Source: Anastrepha obliqua
Taxonomy: Eukaryota > Arthropoda > Insecta > Diptera > Tephritidae
Direction of reading: 5' to 3'
Length of the DNA stretch: 64,000 nucleotides
Assembly (NCBI RefSeq): GCF_027943255.1
Contig: NC_072893.1
Span: 6,076,001-6,140,000 of the forward strand
The notes beneath the pieces are model-generated. The model ran no database searches. It saw only the letters and a list, made by a program, of their open reading frames with translations, and had not been told where the DNA came from. Below are positions 11,329-24,558 of the stretch, piece after piece (position 1 is the stretch's first letter; every line of letters begins with the position of its first letter). A program made the translations under genes and the position numbers.

Positions 11329-14300
11329 TCAATTTTTACAAATGCCCATGCCAATAGTTGTCTTTACATTGTTAACGTTGCCATTACTGCCGATACTCCC
11401 AAAATTATTGTATTTTGTGGGACCAGCAGTCTTCAAGAGAATTATCTTCTGATTCATATTAGTTGTTGTATTGTGATGTTGCTGCATCAGTGCACTGTTA
11501 GTATGATTGATCAAATGTGACGCAGTATTCGTGACCGTGTGCAGAATATTGCTCTGGCTAGTGCCATTTGTGGCAATTAAATTCACTCCTAGACCCGATG
11601 TGGCTAATTTTTTTGTTAGGCTCACTGCCGCGCCCCCTAAATGATGGATCGGAGCTGGTGTTATGGTAACGGTGCTGGGGGCAAGTGCATTCATAGCAGC
11701 CGTTTGTGTGGTGGCAGCTAACGAAGAAGCCGGTACGATCGTTGTCACGCCGTTTTCATGTTGTATTGTATTATTGTTGTAGATTGCACGAATAGATGGT
11801 GTTGCTGTTGCTGTCGCTGTCGTCTTAATGTGAGCTCCCATAATGCTATTATTTGTACTACCCACCGATATTGTTGTAGGCTTGACTTGTGAAATTTTCA
11901 ATGATTTTTTAGCTGAACCAACACGGCCACCAGTCTATAAAAATATTCAAATATATTAATCATTTCATTATGTAGTCTACAAAAGAGGTCGCTTTCATAC
12001 CTTGCTTGCCGCCGATTGATGTTGGTAGTTCTGGTGCATTACACCAGAATTCGATGTTACCATTCGCGACATATTTTGCATATGTGGCGTTCTAGCTGCA
12101 CTCTCATTGCATGCCAGCAACAAAGTCTGGTTTGGGCCCGTTGAGGAAAAGCCGGTTGACAGGCTTATGACCGGTTTCACATTACCAATATCCTCCCGCT
12201 AAATAGATAATTTCATTAATAAAATAACAAAAATGTAGAATCTTAAGGATTTCAAAAAAGCACGATAAATTCCAACTTACCAAGGGACTTGCTGATTTCC
12301 GATCTAGCAAATTTTCATCGAAACCCGAATCGGAAGAATTGTCGCTAAACTTGGGTGCCACCGTGGATGATGAACTAGCCGCGGAGTTAGCGCATGCCGA
12401 TGTTGGTGGCGACCCGGCTGGGTTGTATTGCTTGCACTTTTGCCCATTTATCGTTGGCTTCGTTAGTATGTACGATTTTGGCACACTGCGAATTACTGGT
12501 TTCAACTCCTGCAAATCACCACCTTTAATCCGCTCAACAGCCGCTGGTGAGACTCGTCCAATCCCTGGCGTGGTGACACCTATTTTCTCCTGAGAATTCT
12601 TTAATATTTTTCCTGTCTTAATTTTATGTAAAAGTCTATTGCCACCAGTCAAATTTGTTGTTGACAAAGGCGGGGAAATTGTTGTAACTTTGGCTGTAGA
12701 ATGTCGCGGCATGTGCGCACTCACAGATGTGGCACTAGAAGGGGAAATGCTCGATATGGCAGATATGTTTGTAGTGTTAATTGCTAGTGGTAGTGGTAGT
12801 GGTGTGGAAACTAGAGTAGATGAGCTGTTTCCATTTGATATTTCAGATGGATGTGGTACGGTCGGTGTTGTACTTTTGGGGTTGGTGGAATTAGTACTGT
12901 TTTTAATGATAACCGGAGCTGTTGTTATTGCTCCAAGAAACTCAGTCTTATTTGATGAATTTATTATGCTGTTATTGACAGCGAGATCCACTTGGGGAAA
13001 AGATTCAGACTGCCTTTTGAAAAACAAATGATGTTTCTTCAATACTGGAGTAGAATTCGTATTAATAACAGGCACCGGAGTGGGTAATGAAGTTTCGTAA
13101 ATGCTATGCACTGCTGTTGATGGCGCTGATGTTTGCTCTACCGTTGGCCTTGTAGCGTTGATTGCCCTTTGAAGTCTTATTGAAGACTGATTTTGTGTTT
13201 TCACATTATCTTTAATCTCAACACCTTGAGGACATTGGTGTTCTGAGCAGGCCTTAAAGTTTTTCGTATCGAATAATATTGTTCCAGACAATTTTGGGCA
13301 TAAAAGAATTAAGCCACAGCAAGACTTACGCTCTTGCCACTCTGATTCATCGAAGAATTGGGCGTGATCATTGAAAAGCTTCAACGTAGACCGATTTCTC
13401 TTTGGTGGCATACTTTTTCGTCGCTTACTGCCTGTCTTTAAAGGGTCCTTCCGACAATGAATGCTGTTCGTCCTTTTGCGAGAGGCCCGAGTTTGGGTTT
13501 GAAATTGCACAGATGAGCTATTGCTATGTGGGTTACTTTCCCTGACTTCGCAAGTTTCTCCAACCTCAGCAACATCTTCATAATCGCTATCCATAGTTTC
13601 AAGTGTGTTGTGTATCGAATGTAGCTCTCCACCAGTAGCTATTTTATGCTTATTTTTTTTATAAATTTTAGAATATTTCTCCGCTAATAGCGACTTGGAA
13701 TTCTGTGTGCATCGACTTGTTAAATTGTTGCTTGTATTTTCTGCATCGTCCCGACTCTTCTTGTATTTCGATATGGACTTCGTTCCAGGGCCTGCCCGAG
13801 CGTCGACGACCTACCGTATAATAATAGAGAAAAAACAAAAACAGAAAAAAAAAATGTAATAAGTACACATATGTATAGTATGTCTGTGTGTGTGTATTTT
13901 AATAAAGTAATTGAATAAAACTTAGGTTAACCGGAGAAATAATTTAAATAAAATTTTTATTAAGCCGAAAATACGTAAGTATTTCAACTCACGTTTGTGA
14001 ATTTGACAACTGAGTGACGTCGGTACAGAAAGTAAACAAACCTTATTTATTTTTTTATTATTGGCTTTCTACTTTCGCCTCTTTCCTACTTTCCTCTTTT
14101 CGTTCGTTCATTTTCAGTACTTACGTCACGGCTCTGGGATGGCGCAACTTATAATAATCCATTATTCTTGATTTCAACTTACATGTCCCCAATGTCGAGT
14201 ACTGCCCACCGGAAGACGCTTAAAACGCTTCACTAACAACACGCATGCATTACAAATCTCGCCGTGGCGAGGATACTTTAGGTCGAAGCATTTCATGGAA

Positions 14301-14410
14301 TCCTGCTCGTATTTGCGCGAATCAGTGAACCGCGAACTGCTGGACTTGGCACGACAAATACAACATCCTTCGGCCGAGCGATACACTCGGGGCTTGTGGA
14401 ACGCGAACAT
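11329..14410 (-). CDS. SINHCAF: SIN3-HDAC complex-associated factor (SINHCAF/FAM60A family)
   Basis: Four exons on the - strand (14410-14183, 13810-12281, 12198-12001, 11934-11329) join in phase 0 to 853 residues. The N-terminus MFAFHKPRVYRSAEGCCICR, then SSSRFTDSRKYE and CNACVLLVKRFKRLP, is the FAM60A signature. The exon 1-2 junction regenerates the conserved HVVDARAGP. Residues about 228-272 (FFDESEWQERKSCCG to FKACSEHQC) match the conserved C-terminal block. The human protein, a subunit of the SIN3-HDAC corepressor, ends soon after that block. Here about 580 more residues follow, rich in Ser, Thr, Asn and Ala, with no recognised domain. The start is set by homology: an in-frame ATG 45 bp upstream would add a basic extension absent from the family. 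Small + strand frames across exon 2 are shadows. Confidence 0.9.
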
Positions 14411-15869
14411 CTTAAAGCGCCTCTGTTTTCTGCTTTCAGTTTTTCTCTTTTTCAATGGAAATTATTTCCAATTCACTTGTCTGAAATTCGTTTCCAGACT
14501 CTTCAAACAAATGGAACGTACTTTTCAAAGTTAGTTTCCAAAAAAGTTTACGCTTCTTTTAACTTGCATTTTCCTGGCAGATTTTCCTAGATAAAATAAA
14601 TACAATAATGAATTTTTTATTTCTAAAATCATCTAATATAATAAAAATATATATTATATATATTACACAGATGATACATAAGCACGGGCTGCTCAATGCA
14701 ACATTTTTGGTATTTATATAACCGTGCCTATATTTTAACTACACATTTTATATAACTTTTTAGTGGTAATATTGAATACTTTAAAGACAGTTGTATTTAC
14801 TATATTTTGTTGAGGCTGATTGCATTATGGGGTTATATACAGTTAGATTTTTCAAAAAATCGATTTTGTTTTTATTATATCGTTCCGGTGAATATTTTCT
14901 AAATTACACGCAAATATGTATGAAAATACGTTTCAGAGTTCTTGAAAGTAGAAGGCAAACTTTAAACGAAAACTCGAAAATAGCTAAACCGATAAGTCTC
15001 AAATTTTAACACAAGCTTCTTAAATATATTTTTTAGAAATTAATCGAAACTTTTTTATCACCGATAAATACTTTTTTCATAAACAATTTAAAGCCGAAAT
15101 TTTGGTCAAAAATCGATTTTTTTCTTTTTTACTTTTTAAGAAACCGCCTTTTCGTAAAAAAAAATTATTTTGGTTCTTCCTCCGATCAATTACTAGATTT
15201 AATATTACTTTAACGACATCCGTTTGGATTTTCAATTTCAGATGATCCAGTTCAGAGATATAGTGGTCACCGAAAACGAGTAGTAAGTTTTGATAAAAGC
15301 TCCTGGAGATCAGCTGTAGCTCCTTTTCAAATAAATATTTTTACTAATACTAAGTCTTAAAATACAGTTAAAAGATAACATAATATGTGTACAAATTTTC
15401 AGAATAAGTTTTCTCAGAAAAAATTCTGGAAAGTTCGCTTTCTTCGGCCTTTTAACTGTATATAACCCCTTATAAAAACGAATCCTATGTCGTGCCCATT
15501 CCGCAATTCTGTTATACAAAACTTTTTGAAGGACAATTAATGCGTCTTCAAAATGTGCCAAATGTTCTCTCTATTTAAATGTCTATAACTATGAGCATTG
15601 GAACGAACTATGATTTCCCTTTAATATAATTTCCGTTTATATAATTAATTTCTTACAGATTCGTTCCAACTCCTTCAAGGATTTCGTTATAGAAAAGAAA
15701 AAACATAGTTGATATGTAAAACTGTTCCTAAAATAAATATTAAACTAGCCAATTTTGATTTAATTCTGCCTACAGGATTGTGACCCTTAATTGTATAGGA
15801 ACAATGCCTCCGCCTTGAAAGGAAGCAGGGGATAGATTTGGTTTTGACTTATAAAGCCTCATGCTATAA
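14411..15869. other. Intergenic DNA, no gene recognised
   Basis: AT-rich sequence upstream of SINHCAF. The first few hundred bases presumably carry its promoter. No repeat or coding signal could be supported. Confidence 0.4.
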
Positions 15870-16290
15870 TTTGCACCATGAAAGGTAAGACCGCACTAAA
15901 CAGCGCGACCCTTGCTATTCAACTTCTACATCTCGAAACTTACTCAACAACCAGAGAGAGTTGCCCTCATTTCATATGAAGACGATTGTTCGATTGTTTG
16001 CCTTTGGTTCCAAAATGAATGACTATCTCTCCAGCTTTTCCCGCTTCTTCGCTCCAAGGAATTTCCTACTTCCCTACTAAATCCCTACTAAAAATCGAAG
16101 TCAACAACCATAATTGCTATTAAAGTCCAAAACCGCATCAAGGTTGTAGGTTGTCAAATCGCTAGCCAATAACACTTGGAACGGGGACAACGAAATGTTT
16201 AAATGGCGATATTTAAAGCAATTGGCCGGCCAATTCTGAATAATGCAGCGCGTATTTGGTCGCTTAGCACAGTGGATACGCAGTGAAGAA
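15870..16290 (+). mobile_element. Jockey-like LINE reverse-transcriptase relic
   Basis: Read on the + strand with frameshifts, this gives LLFNFYISKL, then a degraded active-site box VALISYEDDCSI (canonical YADD). Further on come KVQNRIKVV and AIFKAIGRPILNNAARIWS, which match the thumb and connection region of jockey-clade reverse transcriptases. Stops and indels show that it is dead. It may belong to the same family as the 3' ends at 49195 and 54195. Confidence 0.7.
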
Positions 16291-19200
16291 AGATCCAAAC
16301 TTGACAAGCTATCATTAACCAATGCAGAGCTTTCAAAATTACTACTAAAACCGTCTTGCTCTTGCCGTATGAAAACATATGGGCTAGCATTGAATGCAGA
16401 GCTCGAAGAGTTTCGGAAAATGCGTTCGGTACTTTAAGCCAGAAATTTAGAATTTATTGCGTCATTCTTACAATTCTCTTACGGAATGTGTGAGTATTTG
16501 AAAATAATTCGCCTTGAGACAGTGTAAATGGCTGTGCAAACAGGTGCAGGGTAGTATAATACCGTACGATATGAGTAAACGATATGCGCAAAGGCACTCA
16601 AACAGGCGTGGTACAGAAAATAAACATTGTTATCTCGCAAAGTGAACAAAGTTCAAATTAACGGCAATTTATACCATTTTGAAACGCATACATGTTTCTA
16701 AAATTATATTTGTTAATCTGATTTTCGTGATAGCACCTGAAGTTCTGAAGACGAACTATTGCTATCTATAGTAACAGCACTTTTCGATGAAGAAAACAAA
16801 AGGTATGATAGTATAAACACATTCAACGACGTAGTGACAGAAAAATTTCTGTCTGCAAATGTTTAAAAGTGAGCTTCTTAAATATTTCCAAGCGGTAACG
16901 ATATAGCAAACATTTTGTAAACACATACTTATATCTTCGTTTTAACTAGCAAAGTTCTAAATATAATTGCTTTACAAAATGAAAATGGGTTTACGAAATA
17001 AATTTTAGAAGAAAAATGGCAAATTTTGTAGTAAAATTTATAATGAAATTTTTTAAAATAAAATATGTGTTAGATCTGTAGCACTAAATTTCAACTCTGC
17101 TTATACCGGTAGTACCGCTTCTGTTCGAGTGCTCTCATGTACCGCCATAGTTTGCTACCGAATATCGTACCTAACCCGTACATCGTGACGCCCGTTTGCG
17201 CAGGTCTCAATGAATATTTGTTAAAATTTGTAGTGAGTGTCGCGTCGGGCGAATGATTACAAGTACAAAAGAGAAAAGTTACATGTATTTTGTTTCTGCT
17301 TTTGGTACACAAGAGTGAAAGTCGGCTGATGGAAATAGGCAAATTACTTTAACCCTTAACGGCCGAAAGGCCCCGCTGCGGGGACATAGTACTTATGCAA
17401 TACAAAACGTAAGGCCTCAATACGGGGACATGAAAAGAATTCAGATTTCACTTCATTTATTTATCATCGCTGTAGTTTCTTTAGCAAACATTCCAACTTT
17501 GTACATCCCTGGTTTGTTGATCATATAATGTACAAATGTCATTAATGTACAAATGTTCTTGACACCACCGTAAGAAGATTTACCTTGGTTAACAAGTGCA
17601 TTATTTTCCTCTTCACAAACAAGTAATTTCTCTTCCTTTGTTTATTTATTCGCAGCACTGACGTCAAGGCGAATTTGGAAAGCGCAATTTTGTATTCCAT
17701 CTCGAACCGTCCAAAATCAAGGCATATCAATTCTTCTTCAATTCGCCTTTACTTTAGAAATGCCAGTAAAACGAAATGACGGATAGTTGTGTTGTGAATG
17801 CGCGTGAATCTAATTGTATCTATTAGTCATTCATTCCATTCCTCTATTCTCTTTCCATTCCATTTTCTAATTTGAAAAATATGGTTGTTGCTCGAATGCC
17901 ATCACTTTAATTATACGCCTTAACTAAAATGTTTAAGCGCGAGAGAATAATCGCAAAACATATGGCAACACTTGTTTTCTCCCCCATTTATATTTATTCT
18001 TGTTTCCAACCTTATGAGGTGCGGAACTCGTTGTCTCTTTCTCTCTTTTGCCAAGCCATGACATCAAAAAATTGGCAATGACGTTTTTGTTGTTTGCTAG
18101 TAAATTAAAGCATTCAAATACACCTACAAAATACGGCCCCTTGTACAACCTTACAATATTTCTACTTTGCATTGAACCAGCCGGGAACCAGAAAATTTTA
18201 TAGTACATACATACATATGTATATATCTCTTCCTACGCTTTTAGTATTTGATCAACCAGCTAAAACTAATTTGTTCAAATTTTACTTTTGAATATCCAGA
18301 ATAATTAATTCGTTTCCGATTCCGCGATTTTTTATAAAATTAGTATATCGTTCACACATTTTCTCAAAATAGTTTCCTTCTACATACATACATATACTAC
18401 TATGTAGATTCAATCATTCCCAGACTATGGTAGATCACTCACGGTGGTTGTTATATTCTCTTGTTGCTTTCTGTTTCGCGGTATATACACACACCAACGA
18501 AGTCATTAAATTGTGTATTTAGTGTAATTTTGCTCTTTTGTTGCCTGACTTTTTGTAACCGTCAGTGCTGAAGTTAAGACGTTTAATTTTAGTTACAATG
18601 CAATAACAATGTCTAATGCAAGATGTTAATAATACAAAATTAGCCAATAAAACGGTGCAATGCAGAATTGACACGTTAGGTTTACCGCTGAGAAAGGAAA
18701 AAAAGCTAGTTTTAATATAATACATAATCAAGTAGATATTAACGACCGAAAAACACGACTGAGGCGACGTAAATGTAGAAAATTACAACACAGCAAACAT
18801 ACAGCTTTGGTCATCTAATTGAAATACGGAAATATAATCTCAAAAGTAGGTTCAAATGACATCGCGAATTCTCAAGAAAAACTTGTTCAAGTTATAGTAT
18901 ATACATATGCACACCCGGTTAAGAACAAACATAGTTTTCTTTTATTTGGCATACTTGTCCATAGATCTACCAATAACGTACATATGTACATTAAGCGAAA
19001 GTCGAAAATTTTTCAGTTCAATGCAAAAACACATATTTTCTACGTACCAAATTATTTAATTACATACTGTTTATTAACTGTAATTAACGTCTTTGCTTTG
19101 AAAATTCTTTATACTTTTAAGGTATTACCACAAATTTCACTTAACAATCAAAACCAATATTTTTCAAGCCAGCACTGAAATTTATGCCTATAAAACTCCA

Positions 19201-20354
19201 AGCACAAATATAAACTGAGTCTGCTAGCTAATCTGCCTCTATACACAAGTCTACTTCTGCTTCGGCACGTTCGTATGTCCAGTCACTCGCCACTCGCTAC
19301 TCGCTATTCGCCATTTTACTACCTCTATCTCACACTGTTGTGAGTTGATGAAATATGAAATACACAAAATTTGAAACTGAACAAAGAGGAATGTGTGACT
19401 GGAAAGCAAGAAAAAGAATAAAAGAAATGTGAGTATACACTTACCCACACACGTGCAAGCGTACTACATACCTCCACGCGACCCAGGTAAGTGCATGCAA
19501 ACATCCGTAAACAGAGTAAAAAGGAAAACAAAAATTAATCGGCTATACACTTCCATACATACGTACATATGTATGTATAGACAAAACAATGAAAACTCGA
19601 AGTAAAACAAAAATTATGTATTAGCGAAGTCGTAAGAAAACTGACAATTTTGCCAATCTTGTATTTGTGATGAGGATGGATGCATATTTAAATTAAGGTG
19701 CTTTTTTTTATTTGAATTACAACCGAAATACTACCATACATACTTATAGCAGTGTATAAGGTTACTTATATAGTGAGTTGGCATCATTGTCAATGCAAGT
19801 GAAAACATGCGCGGCTAAAACTCAATTTTATGTATCGCATACAAATAAAGGTAAAATTAAATACGACTCGTAAGAATCGTGAGAGAAGAAACCTAAACAA
19901 GTATACTATACTCATGGTCTTCTCATATACATTTTTATCTTCTGCCTTTTTACACTATTCGCATTTTCCTTTATCAAACTCGTTATGTTCGCGCTTTTCA
20001 TTTATTGGCCAAGGCAAATGAAGAGCTACGAATGTACAGTAAAGCAAATAGCAAAGAGAGACAACGATACACACAGGAGAGGAACTGATAAGCAGCTGTT
20101 CAGTGAGGTAGCGAAAAAATGGAAAATAATAAACATAACAAAAACACAACAGTAAAAAATATGCACCGCAAAATCACAATGTAACACGATCATCATTCTT
20201 ACCGCAAAGTAAGGCCGTGATTATGTTGATTAAAATTTGTTCTATAAAACTGAAATATAGTTTGAGCATTGTTTCTCTTTTCTATTGACAACACTAATGG
20301 AAATACGCATACATACCAAAGAACGTATATTTATAGAGAAGCTTCAGTCCAAGT
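16291..20354. other. Long gene-free region
   Basis: No host gene is supported. A possible piggyBac-like end lies at 17349: TTAA followed by CCCTTAACGGCC and two small GC hairpins at 17361-17372 and 17371-17383. A possible short MITE relative lies at about 17667-17748, with AAGGCGAAT at the left and ATTCGCCTT at the right. A run of near-identical ACTCGC units is at about 19285-19312. Palindromes containing CATATGTATG recur near 18210 and 19565. Confidence 0.4.
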
Positions 20355-20461
20355 ATCAACGTTCTCTGTATGTATTAGTCACAAAATACGGTAAAAATGG
20401 ATAACGAAATATATGTACATCATTACACGCATCAGAGAACGTTAATGATCTCTGCACGCAT
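20355..20461. repeat. hAT-like CAGAGAACGTTAAT end motifs, micro-palindrome
   Basis: ATCAACGTTCTCTG occurs at 20355-20368. A 22-bp palindromic piece starting CAGAGAACGTTAATG occupies 20433-20454 and is flanked on both sides by the direct repeat CACGCAT (20426-20432, 20455-20461). The CAGAGAAC start is that of hobo/Hermes-type hAT termini. The piece looks like a minimal element or an excision footprint. Confidence 0.5.
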
Positions 20462-20599
20462 GGTAAACGAATATGAGAAATTGGCATAATGGCATAACAT
20501 TATTGAAACATTATCGGGGTTTAAAACCCGTAGACGCGCTAGTTCACGATATTTACTTTGCTGTCTTTTATTTATGATGCAATCTTCACAAATTTTTTT

Positions 20600-20737
20600 G
20601 TATGGCAATACCACAACACTGCGTCTGTCGGCCTGACAGATTGTGTTCGCAGTGAGAGTCGGTGAACTGTTTCTCTTAGTGTTCGGTGCAACTATTGCAT
20701 GGTGTTCTCCAAACAAAATTTCAGCATAACCACGGCC
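20600..20737 (+). repeat. Dispersed ~140-bp repeat, copy 1
   Basis: It begins GTATGGCAA and ends near CAGCATAACCACGGCC. The same block order occurs inverted at 21083-21220 and again at 27268-27428. The shared core contains GTGAGAGTCGGTGAACTG and TGTTCGGTGCAAC. Non-coding; identity unknown. Confidence 0.7.
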
Positions 20738-21082
20738 CAAATCGCGGACCAATACAAACGCAATAGTCATAGAATTCTGAACACACCAATACGTTTGTGT
20801 GTACGTGACGGCAAAGTTGTACCAAAACTCTACTCGTCGTTTGCCATTCACAACTTCACCTCTTCCAACTGCCGTTTAAAATCGAGCTCTGGGCGCTCAA
20901 GGATGATGGACATCTATGCACGCACACATACGCACAAATGCACATGGCCAAAGAGCATTTCTATAGCACGATTTTTTGTAACATAGGAAACTTGCACAAA
21001 AGCCTTGCAATCGATGAAGGTTTCGTTGCGAAAAGTGAACAAAAGCGAAACTTGCGATGACGCAAAAACAAGATATGCTTTT

Positions 21083-21220
21083 GGCCATAGTTATGCTGAA
21101 ATTTTGTTTGGCCAACAATTGCAATTGTTGTTGCACCGAACATGAAAAGAAAGAGAGTTCGACGACACAGCGAAAAGAATTTGTCCGGCCAAACAGACGT
21201 AAAATGTGATGTTGCCATAC
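21083..21220 (-). repeat. Dispersed ~140-bp repeat, copy 2 (inverted)
   Basis: The reverse complement begins GTATGGCAACATCACATTT and ends CAGCATAACTATGGCC. It aligns along its full length with copy 1 and forms an inverted pair around a spacer of about 345 bp. Such a pair could fold into a long hairpin or mark the ends of a foldback element. The spacer has no recognised coding content. Confidence 0.7.
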
Positions 21221-21363
21221 TTTATTATTAAACCAAAACGCAATTAAATAAACATCATGGTCTAGCGTGTTACGTCTTTTCTTATAAAACCTCTGTGATC
21301 TTCTGGCCAATTTATTAAATTTTTTGTACATTCGTTTACCGTGCGTAGATAGTAAATATAAGT

Positions 21364-21433
21364 TAACACAGGTAAACACCCATCCGGTCAAAATACAAAC
21401 TAACACGGGTAAACACTCACCCGGCCAAAATAC
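21364..21433. repeat. 33-bp imperfect tandem pair
   Basis: Two 33-bp units (21364-21396 and 21401-21433) share TAACAC-GGTAAACAC and the ending CAAAATAC, separated by 4 bp. There are five differences between them. A further short partial copy of the 140-bp repeat family lies downstream near 21945-21982. Confidence 0.6.
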
Positions 21434-22515
21434 CTTTCCCAACGATTTCGCTGACAACGCATCTACAGCTTTGCGCGTGGAGACAAATAACAACTTCACG
21501 TATACCAATAATGCTGATTGAATATTTTCAGTCTTGCTCGTGACAACAACAAAACGAGCACAACATAATAAACGGAAATATTGCAGCAGAAGTCACGCGG
21601 CTAATAACGTGCAGTAACTAGTGTTAGTGGTAGAAGTGCAGGTATTTAGACGCTAACGTCGCCTTCATGTAAATCAGTTGTAACAACTCTTCCGCTGAGA
21701 CCGGCTGCCCTTGTACTAACAAGGGAAATAAAATAAACATAACTATAAACCCGTGTTTAACTGACCCTTATAAAGGGGATAAATTTAAGCGATCGTATCA
21801 AAGTGTATTGATCGCAAACTTATACGTACTTGAATTAGTATTGCCAATAGGAAAGAAAGACAATTCTATAACTAGATTTCAGCTTACCAGAATGCAACTC
21901 TGCAACAAACTCAGTATAACCACCCCAGAACAAAGCAGAGACATTTCGTGTTCGCCGAACAATACTAGCATAACCATGGCCTTAGTAGTTATTCTACGAA
22001 ACGCGTTATCAATTTTCTCTTTTGGACGTACACATGCTTGTTTTCCCTTCTATGTTTATTACGCGGGTATCACCTTAACATTTATTTTATTTGCCTATTT
22101 ATTTAAGCTGCAACTTTCTAAGAATTTCATAGTATATAGCTAGTTGACACTTATTTTGTGATCAGTGACTTATGATTTTATTGCCATCTCAAATATGCAC
22201 GCCATTCATAATTCTTACATTTTTCGAATAAGATACATGGTACGTAGTATGTATGTCTGTTTGTATATACGATTAATAGTAAATTATACGCGATTCGGTA
22301 TTTTAATGTGCTTTTGTTACATTGCATCCGCATACATAAATATGTGCACTACAACGTATTAAGGAGTATATTAATATATAAGGTTTGGGTAACTTCATTT
22401 TATTTAAAAATATTATTTGACACCATTCCAAATAGGAAATATTTCAAAAACAATGCCCCTCTAGGTATACATTTTGTGATATATATTATATACACACATA
22501 CTTACATATACATGT

Positions 22516-22612
22516 ACATAAAACATTATCCACAATCCCATTGAAGTGACAGTCCTTGGCAGTATATAAATTTGGGACGTTTCAGTAATGTAGCCTCAAC
22601 TGTTGTGGAAAC
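22516..22612 (-). mobile_element. Short hairpin retroposon, diverged copy
   Basis: The block order matches the family: a GTGACAGTCCTTGG segment, then TATATAAAT, then a head ending TGTTGTGGAAAC. The (CAA)n tail side has decayed. Target-site duplications are not recognisable. Confidence 0.55.
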
Positions 22613-22682
22613 CGACTATTGATTAGTCGATAACACAGTTTGTTGATATTCATGTTCTCTTTTCACTTTTCATCCTTTTAAG

Positions 22683-22713
22683 CTGCCCACCATTAACGTT
22701 CTCTGCTACCCAT
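22683..22713. repeat. hAT-like end motif flanked by near-direct 8-mers
   Basis: CATTAACGTTCTCTG (22691-22705) lies between CTGCCCAC and CTACCCAT, which agree at 6 of 8 positions. That is the spacing expected for an hAT 8-bp target duplication. A related palindrome, CAGAGAACATTCTCTG, is at 23771-23786. Confidence 0.4.
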
Positions 22714-24496
22714 ATACTCCCAACCCTGCATTTTGTTTTCATTACGCCATGCACACTCGCTTAGCTTTGATATTTGGTATTCTTTGCGCACTTCATTCCG
22801 TTGCACTTCTGCCGGACAACGTTAACATATTGTAATAAAGAAAATGTATTCAGTGCTGTCACCTTTTGATTCCAGAAATCATGGAAAAAAAACGTTTTAC
22901 CAAACTAAAAGCTACTTCACTTTTTATAACCGAGATAGTAAACAATTTGCATCACCTCGTATTTTATAATTGTCGCAACAATTTTATCTTTTTAATCCGT
23001 TTTTTATCTGAAGAAATGCATTTACTGAAGGAAATGGTAAACGGTTACGAATTTTGCTTTTAAAGTATTCACATTTTCAAACAAGACCAACATATTTTGA
23101 AGTACACCCGGTGTATATCTTTCTATTAAATTAATATTTCTCCACCCACGGTAAGGTCGAAATATTTCAAATAATTTATTGTTTTGAACTGTCAATGAGA
23201 AATTCATGTACACTGCATTTTGCCTCAGAAAAAAATCACTAGGCCCTAAACCATTTTGTGGCGTTTTAATTCTCAAAAAGCACCAAATATAGTGTTTAAA
23301 GCACTAAATTGGCAACTATGAGTGATATAACACCCATTCTCTCCAATGTTGGTATAATCAACGTTCTCCGCTTTTACTCGTTTCCCTTTCTAATGCCGCT
23401 TTTCGCTCTCGTTTTTGTTGATATTCCGCGGTGCCTTTTTCTCTGCCTTTTTGCATTAGCTTTTGATATCATTTTTACACATTCCGCTCTACCGTAATTA
23501 GTTCTGCTTACTTTTGTTTTGTCATTCCCCCATTCATTTTTATCACTCGTTATACATTATAAGAATCGTGCCATTCTCTACAACAGAAATGCAAAAACTG
23601 TACTTTGCGATGCTTTGATTGAGTATTGCGCACAACGCGAGGTGAAACAAACACTGAGCTTTGCAGCAATGTATAGTTCGTTTGAGTTCGTTTGTTGGGG
23701 GTTGTCCGATTGTGTTTTGTTGTGATATTATTGTTGTTAGCCGTTAGCCTCAGCAATTTACGCACATATCCAGAGAACATTCTCTGCATATGAGACAAGT
23801 GGAATAAGAGAAGAAAAAATGCAGATATGTCAAGTGCAAGACTAAAAGTAGTTGGAGGCGTTGGTATAGCACTTCGAAAGAACAAAACTATGAGCATGTA
23901 GTCCACTCTATATTCAGACCATTTCTTGCTAACTAATTTTAATATAGTAGCAGTGGTCTCAGGAAGGACAGCAACTAATGTAATTTGTAATGAAAACTTT
24001 TGATATCTTTTTCAATGTACACTTGTCAATAAAGGATACAAATACACATTTCCACTTTAACTTCTTAAGTATAACAGTAAACCACACCTGTTCGCCCTGT
24101 AGAAGATATTTCATTATTTCTTCACGCTGAACGATCATTGTTCTGTGAGATTGCCACCTTTAAAATGCAATTTAAAATACTTTTCAACATAAATTACAAG
24201 AGTGCATGAATAATTAATAGCAATATGTTCATCGAGCTGGAGCATCTGCAAAGGGTAGTTTATCTCTCTAGGGTTAAGAATAGGGGGGCCGTCAAGACGC
24301 ATTAAGTTACGCTGTGACATTACGTATGTATATGCAAAGTTTCTGTTTGTAATCATATTAAATGTACATTTAAGTTTTTTTAAAATGTAACTTAAATACA
24401 AAATTTTACAGATTTTCGTAGAAAAAAAAATAATACACGAAATAGTTGTGAACCACTCGATGTTAGTACACATAAACATATGTATGTATATAATCA
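22714..24496. other. Gene-free region
   Basis: No coding gene is supported. It contains the palindrome CAGAGAACATTCTCTG at 23771-23786 and short open frames without family resemblance. Confidence 0.4.
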
Positions 24497-24558
24497 TATA
24501 TGTATATATATATATTTATATATATATATATTATATATATATATTTATATATGCATGT
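24497..24558. repeat. (TA)n low-complexity tract
   Basis: About 60 bases are almost purely alternating T and A with a few interruptions. It is a simple-sequence repeat that is likely to be length-variable. Confidence 0.8.

Noticed and set aside
12639..13031. 130-codon + strand frame
   Set aside because: It lies inside the large SINHCAF exon on the other strand and is its complementary shadow.
20897..21508. 203-codon open frame on the - strand
   Set aside because: It overlaps the inverted 140-bp repeat and the 33-bp tandem pair, has no recognisable domain and a hydrophobic, irregular composition; treated as chance.
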